Below are positions 1 through 7,162 of a DNA stretch of 38,512 nucleotides, piece by piece. This DNA comes from Deltaproteobacteria bacterium (GTDB taxonomy: Bacteria; Desulfobacterota; Binatia; HRBIN30; CADEER01). Position numbers and translations under genes: made by a program. The notes beneath the pieces were generated by a model, which searched no databases, was not told where the DNA came from, and was given only the letters and a program-made list of their open reading frames with translations. The stretch's first letter is position 1. Every line of letters begins with the position of its first letter. Location of the stretch: contig JAJCZJ010000101.1 of NCBI GenBank assembly GCA_029262455.1, positions 1 to 38,512 of the forward strand. Direction: 5' to 3'.

Positions 1-1600
1 ACTGCAACAATTCGCGGAAGCCCGTTCGGTTTTTCACGACGTAGACCCGCTCCTCACCTGCGACCAACGCAGAGACGACAATCTCCGGTAAGCCATCGGC
101 AATCACGTCGCCAACGGCCACACTTCGGAGATCATTCGCGCCAGCTGAGACCTTGACGTCGCAGCGTCCCAACGCGGCTGTCGGAACCGCCGTCGGCGTA
201 GGAGTGGGCGGCCGCTCGGTATTGGTAGGCGATGGCCCCGCAGTCGGAGTGTCGCCCATCGGCGTCGGGGTACCCTCAGGACCAGCCGTTGGAGTCGGTT
301 GGTCAGATTCATTGAGCGCAACCTCAAACTCGTCGCCGTCTCCGACGATTGCCACGACATCGATCAGACCATCGCCATCGAGATCGTCTGCAATCAGCGC
401 AGCCGCATTAGAGACTCCGCGATTCATGACACCCCCCCGGGTACTCACCAATACAGAATCAGAGAAGCGGCCACTTCCAAGTCCGAACTGTGCGCTGAAG
501 AAGTTGCCCCCTTGGTCGCCCCGACCTCCGGTAACAATGTCCAGAATGTCGTCTTGGTCGAAGTCAGCAAGCGCAGCCGTCAGGATCGAGAAATTGCCGC
601 TGCTAGCCTCATTGATTCTGCGCGGAGGTCGGAGCCCTTCGCCGCCCAAGAAACTAATGTGGACGATGGAGTCAAACGTTTCGTTGTTGATCGAGGCGAA
701 GTCGTCTACGCCGTCTCCGTCGAGATCGCCAGCAACCAATTGGGAGGGCGTCTGCATATCGCGAGCAGTCGCGATAAGCGGCTCCCCGAAGTCGGTCAAC
801 ACGCCCGTACCGTCTCCATAAAGAATGTAGGCAGCGGGCCGGCCGGGGTCGAGTACGACCACGTCCAGATTGCCGTCGTCATCGAAGTCGCCTGTCTCCA
901 GATCGACCAAACCGATGGCCAATCCGGCAACAGCCAGAGGCGTATCGCAAAGGCCGAGGGTTCCCCGTTCGTTGCAAAACAAGATCAGCTGAGTTTCGTC
1001 GAGAACGATTAGGTCTAGGTCGCCGTCGTTGTCGATGTCACCAGCCTTCCCGCCAAACACCAGGTCGGCATCGTCGGAAGCGAGGTCATCCTGGCCGGAC
1101 GGTGTAAAGTCACCATCCCCATCACCCAGAAACACGTCAAGAGTACTATCCTCATCGATCACAATGACGTCCAAATTGCCGTCCGGTGCTCCCTGGTCGA
1201 CGTCGAACGGCCCGCTAAAATCGCCAACAATCAAAGCGACAGGTGCGGTAACGTTCTCGAACTCAAAAGTCTCGGGCTCACCAAACGTGCCGTCGCCGAT
1301 CCCGAGACGCAAGGTGAAGGAGTCAGCGAAGTCGCCCACAGACACTAGATCTGGGCTCCCGTCCTCGTCGAAGTCGCCCAAAGCGATCCGGTCGAGTCTC
1401 GGTTCCTCGAGGTCCTCTACATCCGACAGGAAGTCCGGTTCCTCTATCACCTGAACGACTCTGAAGCTCAGAGAACCGGAGAGCTGTCCGCTGGCCACCG
1501 TCAGCAATGCAAGCGCCAGACACACGCCAACCACAAGAAAGACTCCGAGGCGCATAGGCCCCCTGGCATTTTCCCAACTAAAACGCACCAAACTCATCAT
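1..1600 (-). CDS. Secreted FG-GAP/VCBS repeat protein with Thr/Pro linker (C-terminus beyond window)
   Basis: The reading frame is open from the ATG at 1600 to the window edge (about 533 residues, no stop), so the C-terminus is missing. The N-terminus has a hydrophobic signal segment (MRLGVFLVVGVCLALALL). Many FG-GAP/VCBS units follow, with calcium-loop motifs such as GDFDEDGSPDLV, GDIDNDGDLDLIV, GDLDGDGVDD and ADDLDGDGLIDVV, the pattern of an extracellular beta-propeller. A Thr/Pro-rich linker (repeats of TPTP) lies at about 173-300, and what looks like a second propeller begins after it. It is a paralogue of the next gene: both carry FxCNExGT...C in the same position. The start is uncertain. 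The ATG at 1600 follows GAGGTG directly, while an in-frame ATG at 1555 places the signal peptide at the very N-terminus. Its ligand is unknown; adhesion or carbohydrate binding is only a guess. Confidence 0.85.
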   Translation of the reverse strand, partial: MMSLVRFSWENARGPMRLGVFLVVGVCLALALLTVASGQLSGSLSFRVVQVIEEPDFLSDVEDLEEPRLDRIALGDFDEDGSPDLVSVGDFADSFTLRLGIGDGTFGEPETFEFENVTAPVALIVGDFSGPFDVDQGAPDGNLDVIVIDEDSTLDVFLGDGDGDFTPSGQDDLASDDADLVFGGKAGDIDNDGDLDLIVLDETQLILFCNERGTLGLCDTPLAVAGLAIGLVDLETGDFDDDGNLDVVVLDPGRPAAYILYGDGTGVLTDFGEPLIATARDMQTPSQLVAGDLDGDGVDDFASINNETFDSIVHISFLGGEGLRPPRRINEASSGNFSILTAALADFDQDDILDIVTGGRGDQGGNFFSAQFGLGSGRFSDSVLVSTRGGVMNRGVSNAAALIADDLDGDGLIDVVAIVGDGDEFEVALNESDQPTPTAGPEGTPTPMGDTPTAGPSPTNTERPPTPTPTAVPTAALGRCDVKVSAGANDLRSVAVGDVIADGLPEIVVSALVAGEERVYVVKNRTGFRELLQ

Positions 1601-1967
1601 CACCTCGACGATCCGGGTCAGGGGAAATTCACGCAATCTGCGGGTGCCCGGATGAAGCCTCTACTCTCTGGGCCGCACCTGGTTTTGTCAACCTTGAGGA
1701 CCGTCCGGGGTATCACGTAGGCCCTCGAAAGCTGGCCATTTTGGTCCATGACCCATTCGGCGACGAACTATAGCTGCAAGGTCATTGATCGGATCCGCTA
1801 CGCGGCTCAGGCGGAGGTTCGCCCCCGTCATCTTGGATCCGAATTTTCCACTAGTATGGCCAAGATCGGGCGCAACCTCCGCGATCACCTGCGTCCATCA
1901 GTGGTTTGTTGCGCCCGGCCGGCCGAGCTGCGCTCGTCCGGGCCCGACCACTGGCCGAGAAGGGCGG
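1601..1967. other. Intergenic gap between the two FG-GAP genes
   Basis: No convincing gene is present in these 367 bases. On the minus strand it must hold the leader and any promoter of the gene at 1-1600, but I see no clear -35/-10 pair. A GC-rich inverted repeat at 1914-1944 lies just after the stop of the upstream gene and is listed separately. Confidence 0.5.
1914..1944 (-). terminator. GC-rich stem-loop after FG-GAP gene (weak terminator candidate)
   Basis: The core CGAGC-TGC-GCTCG is a perfect 5-bp stem, flanked by GGCCGG and CCGGGCC that can extend it with a bulge. It lies 24 bases past the minus-strand stop at 1968. No T-tract follows in the direction of transcription, so intrinsic termination is uncertain. 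Confidence 0.3.
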
Positions 1968-3365
1968 CTAGACAGAACAACCGCTCAACAAGTTGCTCAC
2001 CGCTGCCACCAGCTCGGAAATAGCGACAGCGCCATTGCCATTTCGATCCATCGCCGTGCACTCGCCAACCGCGGCCCTTCCGAGCGCTATATTGACGCCG
2101 CGCACGAGCTCACTGATCGCAACCGTCCCGTTACCATTGCAATCGCCCACGCAAACCGGAGCCACCGCCGCTTCGTTGAGGAGGACTTGCAGCTGGGTAC
2201 CGGCTTCGACGACGCCGACCAGATCCGAATCGCCGTCGCCATCCAGATCGACCGCCTCGACGCCGCGGCCACCAGCCAAAGCCGCAACTGCGGTTCCGGC
2301 CGGCGCCCCGAAACCGCCTTGGCCGTCGCCCAACAGCAGAACCGCATCACCCGTCGCCACCAGCTCCTCCTGGCCGACGACGATCGCATCGAGATCGCCA
2401 TCGCGATCGAGGTCATTCAGAACCAAAGCATCGCCGAAGGTTCCCGCCGGGTAGTCAGCTCGGTTGGTGAGGCCACTCGCCGATCCATTGAAAACCGTCA
2501 GAGTCGAAACCTCGGTGTCGAAATCAAAAGACACGACGGCGATGTCATCGATGTCATCGCCGTCGATGCGACCTACTCGGAGCGCTCGCGGAGAAATGAC
2601 GTCCGCACCGATACTCAGCGGGACGATCTCCTCATCGAAGGTTCCATCGCCGGCGCCCTGGACAACAAATAGGTCGCCGGTCTCTCGATCGACAACCGCG
2701 ACATCAAGGTCGCCAGCACCGTCAAAATCGCCGACGTCGATATCGGCGAGCTCGAACGAGAATTCATCCAGGAAAACGACGGCCGTCGGGCAGGGCTGCA
2801 TCGTCCCCTGTTCGTTGCACAGAAAGTAGACACCGTCGAAGGACTCCAGAATCGCGACGTCGTCGCGACCGTCCCCATCAAAATCGGCGGCCGCCAGACC
2901 GGCAATTTCCACTGTATCCAAGTCATCAAAACTCTGGTCGGGCGGATCAAAGGTCCCATCGCCGTGGCCAATGAAAATCTGCAGGCCCCCAATGTCATCA
3001 CCGACCACGACATCGAGGTTGCCGTCGACGTCCCCCCCACTGACGAACGGCGACGTCAGATCGGCGATCACCACCGCTGTCGGCAAATCGATCTCACCAA
3101 TCAGCTCCGGTGCCCCGAACGTCCCGTCGCCCACGCCTCGAAACAGCGACACCTCTTCGTTGTCGCCGTCGGCCGAGACCATGTCCACGATCGAGTCACC
3201 GTCAATGTCGGCAAACGCCAACGTCTGAACTCCGGCCTCCTCGCCACTAACGCGATCGATCCGGTCGAGCGCCGTAAACATCGGCGCACCCGCCAGAACG
3301 GGCCAAGTCGTAAGAAACAAGGAGACTACGATCGCCCGGGTCCCGTGCATCAGCATGCGACTCAT
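1968..3365 (-). CDS. Secreted FG-GAP/VCBS beta-propeller protein with C-terminal dockerin-like pair
   Basis: The product has 465 residues. Residues 1-26 form a signal peptide (IVVSLFLTTWPVLAGA). About seven FG-GAP/VCBS units follow, with motifs such as ADIDGDSIVDMV, ADFDGDGRDDVAI, NDLDRDGDLDAIVV and VDLDGDGDSDLVG; these usually form a calcium-binding beta-propeller outside the cell. The last 60 residues hold two EF-hand/dockerin-like loops, DCNGNGTVAISEL and DRNGNGAVAISEL, each followed by a short helix, with Cys residues bracketing the pair. This resembles dockerin I architecture but no cohesin is seen in the window. ATGs at residues 4 and 6 are alternative starts. It is the tandem paralogue of the gene at 1-1600. 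The ligand is unknown; the family suggests surface attachment or matrix binding. Confidence 0.88.
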   Translation of the reverse strand: MSRMLMHGTRAIVVSLFLTTWPVLAGAPMFTALDRIDRVSGEEAGVQTLAFADIDGDSIVDMVSADGDNEEVSLFRGVGDGTFGAPELIGEIDLPTAVVIADLTSPFVSGGDVDGNLDVVVGDDIGGLQIFIGHGDGTFDPPDQSFDDLDTVEIAGLAAADFDGDGRDDVAILESFDGVYFLCNEQGTMQPCPTAVVFLDEFSFELADIDVGDFDGAGDLDVAVVDRETGDLFVVQGAGDGTFDEEIVPLSIGADVISPRALRVGRIDGDDIDDIAVVSFDFDTEVSTLTVFNGSASGLTNRADYPAGTFGDALVLNDLDRDGDLDAIVVGQEELVATGDAVLLLGDGQGGFGAPAGTAVAALAGGRGVEAVDLDGDGDSDLVGVVEAGTQLQVLLNEAAVAPVCVGDCNGNGTVAISELVRGVNIALGRAAVGECTAMDRNGNGAVAISELVAAVSNLLSGCSV

Positions 3366-3383
3366 TTAGCAAACCCACGCAAC

Positions 3384-3447
3384 GAGGGCGAGTCTCCCGC
3401 CGACCTGCTGTTCGAGGTGGAGAACGGCTCGGCGGAGGCTCGCCCTC
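3384..3447 (-). terminator. Long imperfect inverted repeat between dnaA and FG-GAP gene
   Basis: The left arm 3384-3403 and right arm 3429-3447 pair over about 19 positions. GAGGGCGAG/CTCGCCCTC is perfect, then there is a G:T mismatch, CTCC, one bulged C and GCCGA. The 25-nt loop separates the arms. It lies 30 bases after the dnaA stop and 19 bases before the next ATG on the same strand, so it could terminate or attenuate dnaA readthrough. No T-run follows. Confidence 0.4.
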
Positions 3448-3477
3448 CCGGACAAGTCCCCCCCGCAACCGACTGTC

Positions 3478-4809
3478 TTACGGATCGCGCAGCTCGGCTT
3501 CGATCCCTACCAGAACTTGATCGACCGCCGTGTCCTTGGTTCGCTTCGATTCGATCGACCGCACGGCGTACATCACGGTCGTGTGGTCGCGATTGCCGAA
3601 TTGCTGGGCGATGCGCGGGTACGAAGCCTGCGCAACAGTCCGACTCAAGTACATAGCAATCTGGCGCGGAAACGAGATCTGACGACCCCGACGATGCGAC
3701 GTCAGATCGCTGACCTGCAACCCGAAGCGGTGACTCACCGTCTCCTGAATCGACTCGACCGAAACCGATGCCCGGTATGAGTCGAGCGGCGCCAAGGCCT
3801 CGTTCGCAAGCTCCGGCGTCAGCGTGACTCCACGGACCTGCGCCAAACTGACAATCCGATTGAGCGCACCCTCGAGTTCGCGCACACTCACCCCACTTCG
3901 CTGAACCAACACTTCGGCCACCTCGGGCGACACCTCGACACCCAAGCGATTGGCCTTGGCGTGCACGATCGCCACGCGCGTTTCGCGTGTCGGCGGATGA
4001 ATGTCTGCTAGTAGCCCGCCTTCAAAGCGTGAGCGCAGACGTTTTTCGATGCCGACGATCGCCGGCGGGGGCTGGTCAGCCGTCAGGACGATTTGCTTAC
4101 CCGCCGCGTGGAGTGCGTTGAACGTATGAAAGAATTCTTCCTGCGTACGTTCCTTACCCGACAAGAATTGGATGTCGTCCAAAATTAGAGCATCGATACG
4201 ACGGAAGCGTTCACGAAACTCATTCATACGATCGTGGCGCAACGCTGAGATCAACTGATTCATGAACGTTTCGGTCGAGAGACAGGCGACACGGGCACGC
4301 GCGCGACGGCGCAGGATGTCGTGTGCAATCGCACTGATCAGATGAGTCTTGCCCAGTCCTACTCCGCCGTGCAGGAAGACGGGATTGAATCCGCCACCCG
4401 GATCTTCGCTGACGTTGCACGCCGTGCGAAATGCCATCTCATTGCTCGGCCCAACGACAAACGTGTCGAACTTGTAATTCGGATTGAGCTTGCCGGTCTG
4501 CGGCGCACGCACACGTCGCGGAGCCTCCGACCGCGCAGCATCCTTCACGCTCGCGGCACGATCGGCAGCGCGTATTTGGACGATTGCGAAGCGAACAGAG
4601 ACGGAGCGACCAAGCTTGCGTTCAGCCGCGCCGCGGATGTCCTCCACAAAGTGCCTTTCGATCCAAGTTTGAAAGAAGGCACTTGGTACTTGTAGTACCA
4701 ACTCCCCGTCTGCCGAGATGAGCTCGATCGGCTCGATCCAAGCAAGGAAGTTTCTTTCCCCCAAACGCTCGCGAAGCTCCGACGCTATCGACGTCCATAA
4801 AGCCACCAT
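3478..4809 (-). CDS. dnaA: Chromosomal replication initiator protein DnaA
   Basis: DnaA binds DnaA boxes at oriC and melts the origin to start replication; it is an AAA+ ATPase. From the ATG at 4809 it has 443 residues, a normal length. Domain I starts LWTSIASELRERLGERNFLAW. The AAA+ core begins near NPNYKFDTFVVGPSNEMA, with Walker A GGVGLGKTH (residues 148-156) and Walker B LILDDIQFL (about 208-216). The C-terminal DNA-binding domain has the DnaA signature RDHTTVMYAVRSI. I chose the ATG at 4809 because AAGGAGGAGG lies just upstream and domain I begins there. The frame can be extended to a TTG at 4887, but that codon is the first base triplet of a DnaA box. No dnaN follows: the downstream neighbours are FG-GAP genes. 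Confidence 0.97.
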   Translation of the reverse strand: MVALWTSIASELRERLGERNFLAWIEPIELISADGELVLQVPSAFFQTWIERHFVEDIRGAAERKLGRSVSVRFAIVQIRAADRAASVKDAARSEAPRRVRAPQTGKLNPNYKFDTFVVGPSNEMAFRTACNVSEDPGGGFNPVFLHGGVGLGKTHLISAIAHDILRRRARARVACLSTETFMNQLISALRHDRMNEFRERFRRIDALILDDIQFLSGKERTQEEFFHTFNALHAAGKQIVLTADQPPPAIVGIEKRLRSRFEGGLLADIHPPTRETRVAIVHAKANRLGVEVSPEVAEVLVQRSGVSVRELEGALNRIVSLAQVRGVTLTPELANEALAPLDSYRASVSVESIQETVSHRFGLQVSDLTSHRRGRQISFPRQIAMYLSRTVAQASYPRIAQQFGNRDHTTVMYAVRSIESKRTKDTAVDQVLVGIEAELRDP

Positions 4810-4867
4810 GCGTTCCCGCCCCTCCTCCTTGCCAAGGGAGAACAGACTTGCCGGGCGCTCGCATCCG

Positions 4868-4887
4868 TTGTCCACAACTGTGAACAA
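4868..4887. promoter_or_regulatory. Inverted pair of DnaA boxes
   Basis: TTGTCCACA at 4868-4876 (plus strand) matches the DnaA consensus TT(A/G)TCCACA. TTGTTCACA at 4879-4887 on the minus strand differs by one base. They face each other two bases apart, 59 bases before the dnaA ATG, and fit both origin binding and autorepression of dnaA. Confidence 0.75.
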
Positions 4888-4934
4888 CGCGACAACGCAC
4901 CACCACTACGGCCATACCACCTACACTCCACACA

Positions 4935-4943
4935 TCATCCACA
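4935..4943 (+). promoter_or_regulatory. DnaA box, one mismatch
   Basis: TCATCCACA matches TTATCCACA at 8 of 9 positions and lies 48 bases from the inverted pair. Confidence 0.55.
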
Positions 4944-5171
4944 GGCCCCGAGTCCCTAACGTCTTTCCTCCCCCGAAGAGGAAAGCAACGCGCGCGCCCG
5001 GCAAGATTCATTCTCGTGTGTTCAGCCACTCTTCTCTCGGTTCGTTTTGATTGCCGATGTACTGAAGAGGCGCGTCTTCTATTCCCGCATGCAGACCATG
5101 TCAATACGGATTTCGTGGCAACACAGTGGTTGATCAAGCCCTTGTCGCCGTAAGTCGTTTCGGCTTCGTCG

Positions 5172-5207
5172 TTTCGTCGCGCGCAACTTTTTTTTTGCGC
5201 GACGAAA
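5172..5207. other. Perfect 11-bp stem-loop with T9 in the loop
   Basis: TTTCGTCGCGC (5172-5182) pairs perfectly with GCGCGACGAAA (5197-5207). The 14-nt loop includes nine T residues (5188-5196). It begins 24 bases after the stop of the VKOR-DsbA gene on the minus strand, so it could end that transcript and insulate dnaA. The T/A run is in the loop rather than after the stem, which is unusual for an intrinsic terminator; an origin-related role is also possible. Confidence 0.5.
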
Positions 5208-5230
5208 ACTTTTCGTTCCAAAACGCGAGA

Positions 5231-6409
5231 TCAGTTTCGTTGCGTCGACGCGTTGCGTTCGATGCGTATCGCAGAGGCGAGTTTGTCGGTGTCGAGCGCG
5301 CCGCGCACGACACGGTTGTTGATGATGAGCGTCGGTGTAGAAGTCACTTGAAGACGCGCACCTTCGGCAACGTCGCGCGCAACTGCGTCGCGCACATCAC
5401 TGCTCTCGAGACAACTCGAGAACGCGTCTCGATCGAGACCGACTCTTTGCGCGAAGCTCAACAAATTTTCTCGATCGAGTTCCTGCTGGTTGTCGAACAA
5501 CAGGTCGTGGTACGGCCAAAACTTATCTTGTTGCGCAGCACACTCGGACGCGAACGCCGCGAGGCACGCGTTGCGGTGAAACGATTGCGACATCGACGGG
5601 TTGCACGCCGAGTCGAGTGGGTAGTGATGGAACTCGACACGAACGTCCTTGGAGAAACGCGGCAACACAGCCTTTATGTTCTTGTAGACCTTGGCACAGT
5701 GCCCGCACTCGAAATCGGAAAACTCGGCGATCACGACTGCGCTGTCCGCCGGGCCCTTGGCGTGACCGTTCGTCGGCGGTTGCTCGACACTCGGAAGCGC
5801 GCGGTACCATCGTTCGAAGTCGGGGTCGACTGTCGTCGTGGCGCCAACGCTCGCTTCCCAACCTATCAAGCCTACGACTCCGACCAAGCCGGCCGCGGCA
5901 CCACCCAGCACCCACCGGACCAGCCCAGCACCGTCCTCGCGACCGCGGCTCGCTTCGCGCCGCACAGCACTGACCAAAAGCGCGGCCGCCACAACCATCG
6001 CCGCATTGACTACGTATAAACCGCTACACAAAAGGCATACGGCTTCGAGTTCGAAGACGGCGACACCGGCCAGGAACATCGAATAGACCGCGGAGAATAC
6101 CGCAGCCGCGAAAATTCCACCGGCTACGAGGCCACGCTGTCGCATCTTTGGCAAAGCTCGCGCCATGGCAAGTGCGGCCAAGCCAAACAACAGGTAAGCC
6201 GCGATGGCGACATACGCAACCGGTATCTTCCCGGGAAGATACGCGTACGAACTCGACAACACGGTCGTACACGAGAACACCTCGCTGACGTCACAGCTCG
6301 GAGCCGCCTCGGCGGCGATCTGTCGATGGACGTACGCGATGTATCCACTGATCGCGATACCGGCGACCGCAAGAGCGCCAACCAGGGCCGCCACGCGTTT
6401 ACTGGACAT
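5231..6409 (-). CDS. VKOR-DsbA fusion: membrane disulfide-forming enzyme
   Basis: This 392-residue protein joins a vitamin K epoxide reductase-like membrane domain to a periplasmic DsbA-like thioredoxin domain. The VKOR part (about 1-150) has at least four hydrophobic helices, the loop Cys pair C39/C47 and the quinone-side CLLC (C125, C128). A fifth membrane segment (about 165-185) leads to the thioredoxin part, with active site FECGHC (C235, C238), a DsbA-like helical insert and the cis-Pro motif TSTPT. By family knowledge the thioredoxin domain oxidises exported proteins and VKOR passes the electrons to quinone, replacing DsbB. It is on the same strand as dnaA with oriC between. It may serve the Cys-rich exoproteins encoded nearby; that link is inference. 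Confidence 0.92.
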   Translation of the reverse strand: MSSKRVAALVGALAVAGIAISGYIAYVHRQIAAEAAPSCDVSEVFSCTTVLSSSYAYLPGKIPVAYVAIAAYLLFGLAALAMARALPKMRQRGLVAGGIFAAAVFSAVYSMFLAGVAVFELEAVCLLCSGLYVVNAAMVVAAALLVSAVRREASRGREDGAGLVRWVLGGAAAGLVGVVGLIGWEASVGATTTVDPDFERWYRALPSVEQPPTNGHAKGPADSAVVIAEFSDFECGHCAKVYKNIKAVLPRFSKDVRVEFHHYPLDSACNPSMSQSFHRNACLAAFASECAAQQDKFWPYHDLLFDNQQELDRENLLSFAQRVGLDRDAFSSCLESSDVRDAVARDVAEGARLQVTSTPTLIINNRVVRGALDTDKLASAIRIERNASTQRN

Positions 6410-6505
6410 AGACGCTCACAATAGCCGGGTCAGGGCCCGGGAGCCAGGCCAGCCCCCCAGACGCCGCCAAGGGGGCAATTCAGGCGAGGACAGACGAGTG
6501 ACTCT

Positions 6506-6580
6506 AGCAGCCTGTTGAGGAACAGGACACGCGCCGCAAATGGTCTTTTCGCTTGCGCGGCTGCCGTTCAACGGACTGCT
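6506..6580 (-). terminator. Hairpin-rich inverted repeat at the end of the PKD lipoprotein gene
   Basis: AGCAGCCTGTTGA (6506-6518) and TTCAACGGACTGCT (6567-6580) are near-complementary (about 11 of 13). Each arm also folds on itself: CCTGTT-GAGG-AACAGG at 6511-6526 and CCGTT-C-AACGG at 6564-6574. It overlaps the last bases of the lipoprotein gene and may stop its transcript. Confidence 0.35.
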
Positions 6581-7031
6581 AGGGCTCGTCCACCTCGATA
6601 TCCACTTCGTCCCAGCCGCGCTGCCCTACGGCATCGACGAAGCGAATCGACGCCGTATAGCTGCCCGGTTTTTCGTACACGTGGACCGGACCGGCTTCGT
6701 TCGAGTCTGGCGTACCGTCACCAAACTCCCAAGTGTACTTCGGGGCGTTCATCTCGTCTGCAATCAGAGACTCCACGACAAACCTGACCGACAGCGGAGC
6801 TACACCATCTTCGGGCTCACCTTCGGCAAGCAGGACCAGGGCATCTTCGTCCTCCTCGTCATCCTCGACGTCGACCGGCTCAGCGACGATCGGCTCTGCC
6901 GCTGGTTTCGCCGGTTTTGAAGACGGCGGCGGGACGTCCTTGGTCCCCTGACAGCTCTGACATCCAGCAATGAACAACCCTAATAGCACCAGAATCGGCA
7001 ACGGCGCCCGACGTAGCTCGCGAATCGACAT
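6579..7031 (-). CDS. PKD-domain lipoprotein
   Basis: The product has 150 residues from the ATG at 7031, which follows GGAGG by four bases. The N-terminus (MSIRELRRAPLPILVLLGLF) ends in a lipobox IAGC, so it should be lipidated and held at the membrane surface. A Pro/Ala and then very acidic linker (DVEDDEEDEDA) leads to one PKD domain with the typical core YTWEFGDGTP and a closing VHVYEKPGSYTASI. PKD domains are Ig-like spacers or binding modules in surface proteins. The frame stays open up to 7214, but the extension has no ribosome site and would destroy the signal peptide. Partner and function are unknown. It is divergent from the glycosyltransferase at 7163. Confidence 0.82.
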   Translation of the reverse strand: MSIRELRRAPLPILVLLGLFIAGCQSCQGTKDVPPPSSKPAKPAAEPIVAEPVDVEDDEEDEDALVLLAEGEPEDGVAPLSVRFVVESLIADEMNAPKYTWEFGDGTPDSNEAGPVHVYEKPGSYTASIRFVDAVGQRGWDEVDIEVDEP

Positions 7032-7162
7032 TGAACCTCCAAAATAAATGAAATCGGCCTCTGCATAGCAGGTATCGGCGACCAGAGGAAAGCTTCGCGC
7101 CATCAATCGATCGAGACCCTCGCTTGTTGAAGGCGTCCCAACACCGTAGTTTCCAGAGCGGA

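Larger units (their letters stand above)
4810..5230. other. oriC: Probable chromosomal origin region (oriC) upstream of dnaA
   Basis: This 421-base gene-free gap precedes dnaA and holds a cluster of DnaA boxes (4868-4876, 4879-4887, 4935-4943), plus a strong stem-loop with a T9 tract (5172-5207). Location next to dnaA and clustered boxes are the usual marks of a bacterial origin. No clear AT-rich unwinding element was found, although 5041-5215 is relatively T-rich for this genome. The gap must also hold the dnaA promoter. Three boxes could serve only dnaA autoregulation, so origin function is inferred. Confidence 0.55.

Noticed and set aside
299-1012. Plus-strand open frame of 237 residues
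   Set aside because: Antisense to the FG-GAP gene that runs from 1600 off the window edge, which has a signal peptide and clear calcium-loop repeats.
1785-2672. Plus-strand open frame of 295 residues
   Set aside because: It is antisense to the FG-GAP gene at 1968-3365. The GAC/GAT-rich repeats of that gene leave the opposite strand open; the product is Arg/Ser-rich with no family motif.
5126-6019. Plus-strand open frame of 297 residues
   Set aside because: Antisense to the VKOR-DsbA fusion, whose CLLC and CGHC motifs settle the strand. It also runs through the origin stem-loop.
7124-7162. TTG start for the first GT4
   Set aside because: The extra 13 residues (LKASQHRSFQSG region) have no homology to GT4 N-termini and lie in the divergent leader.
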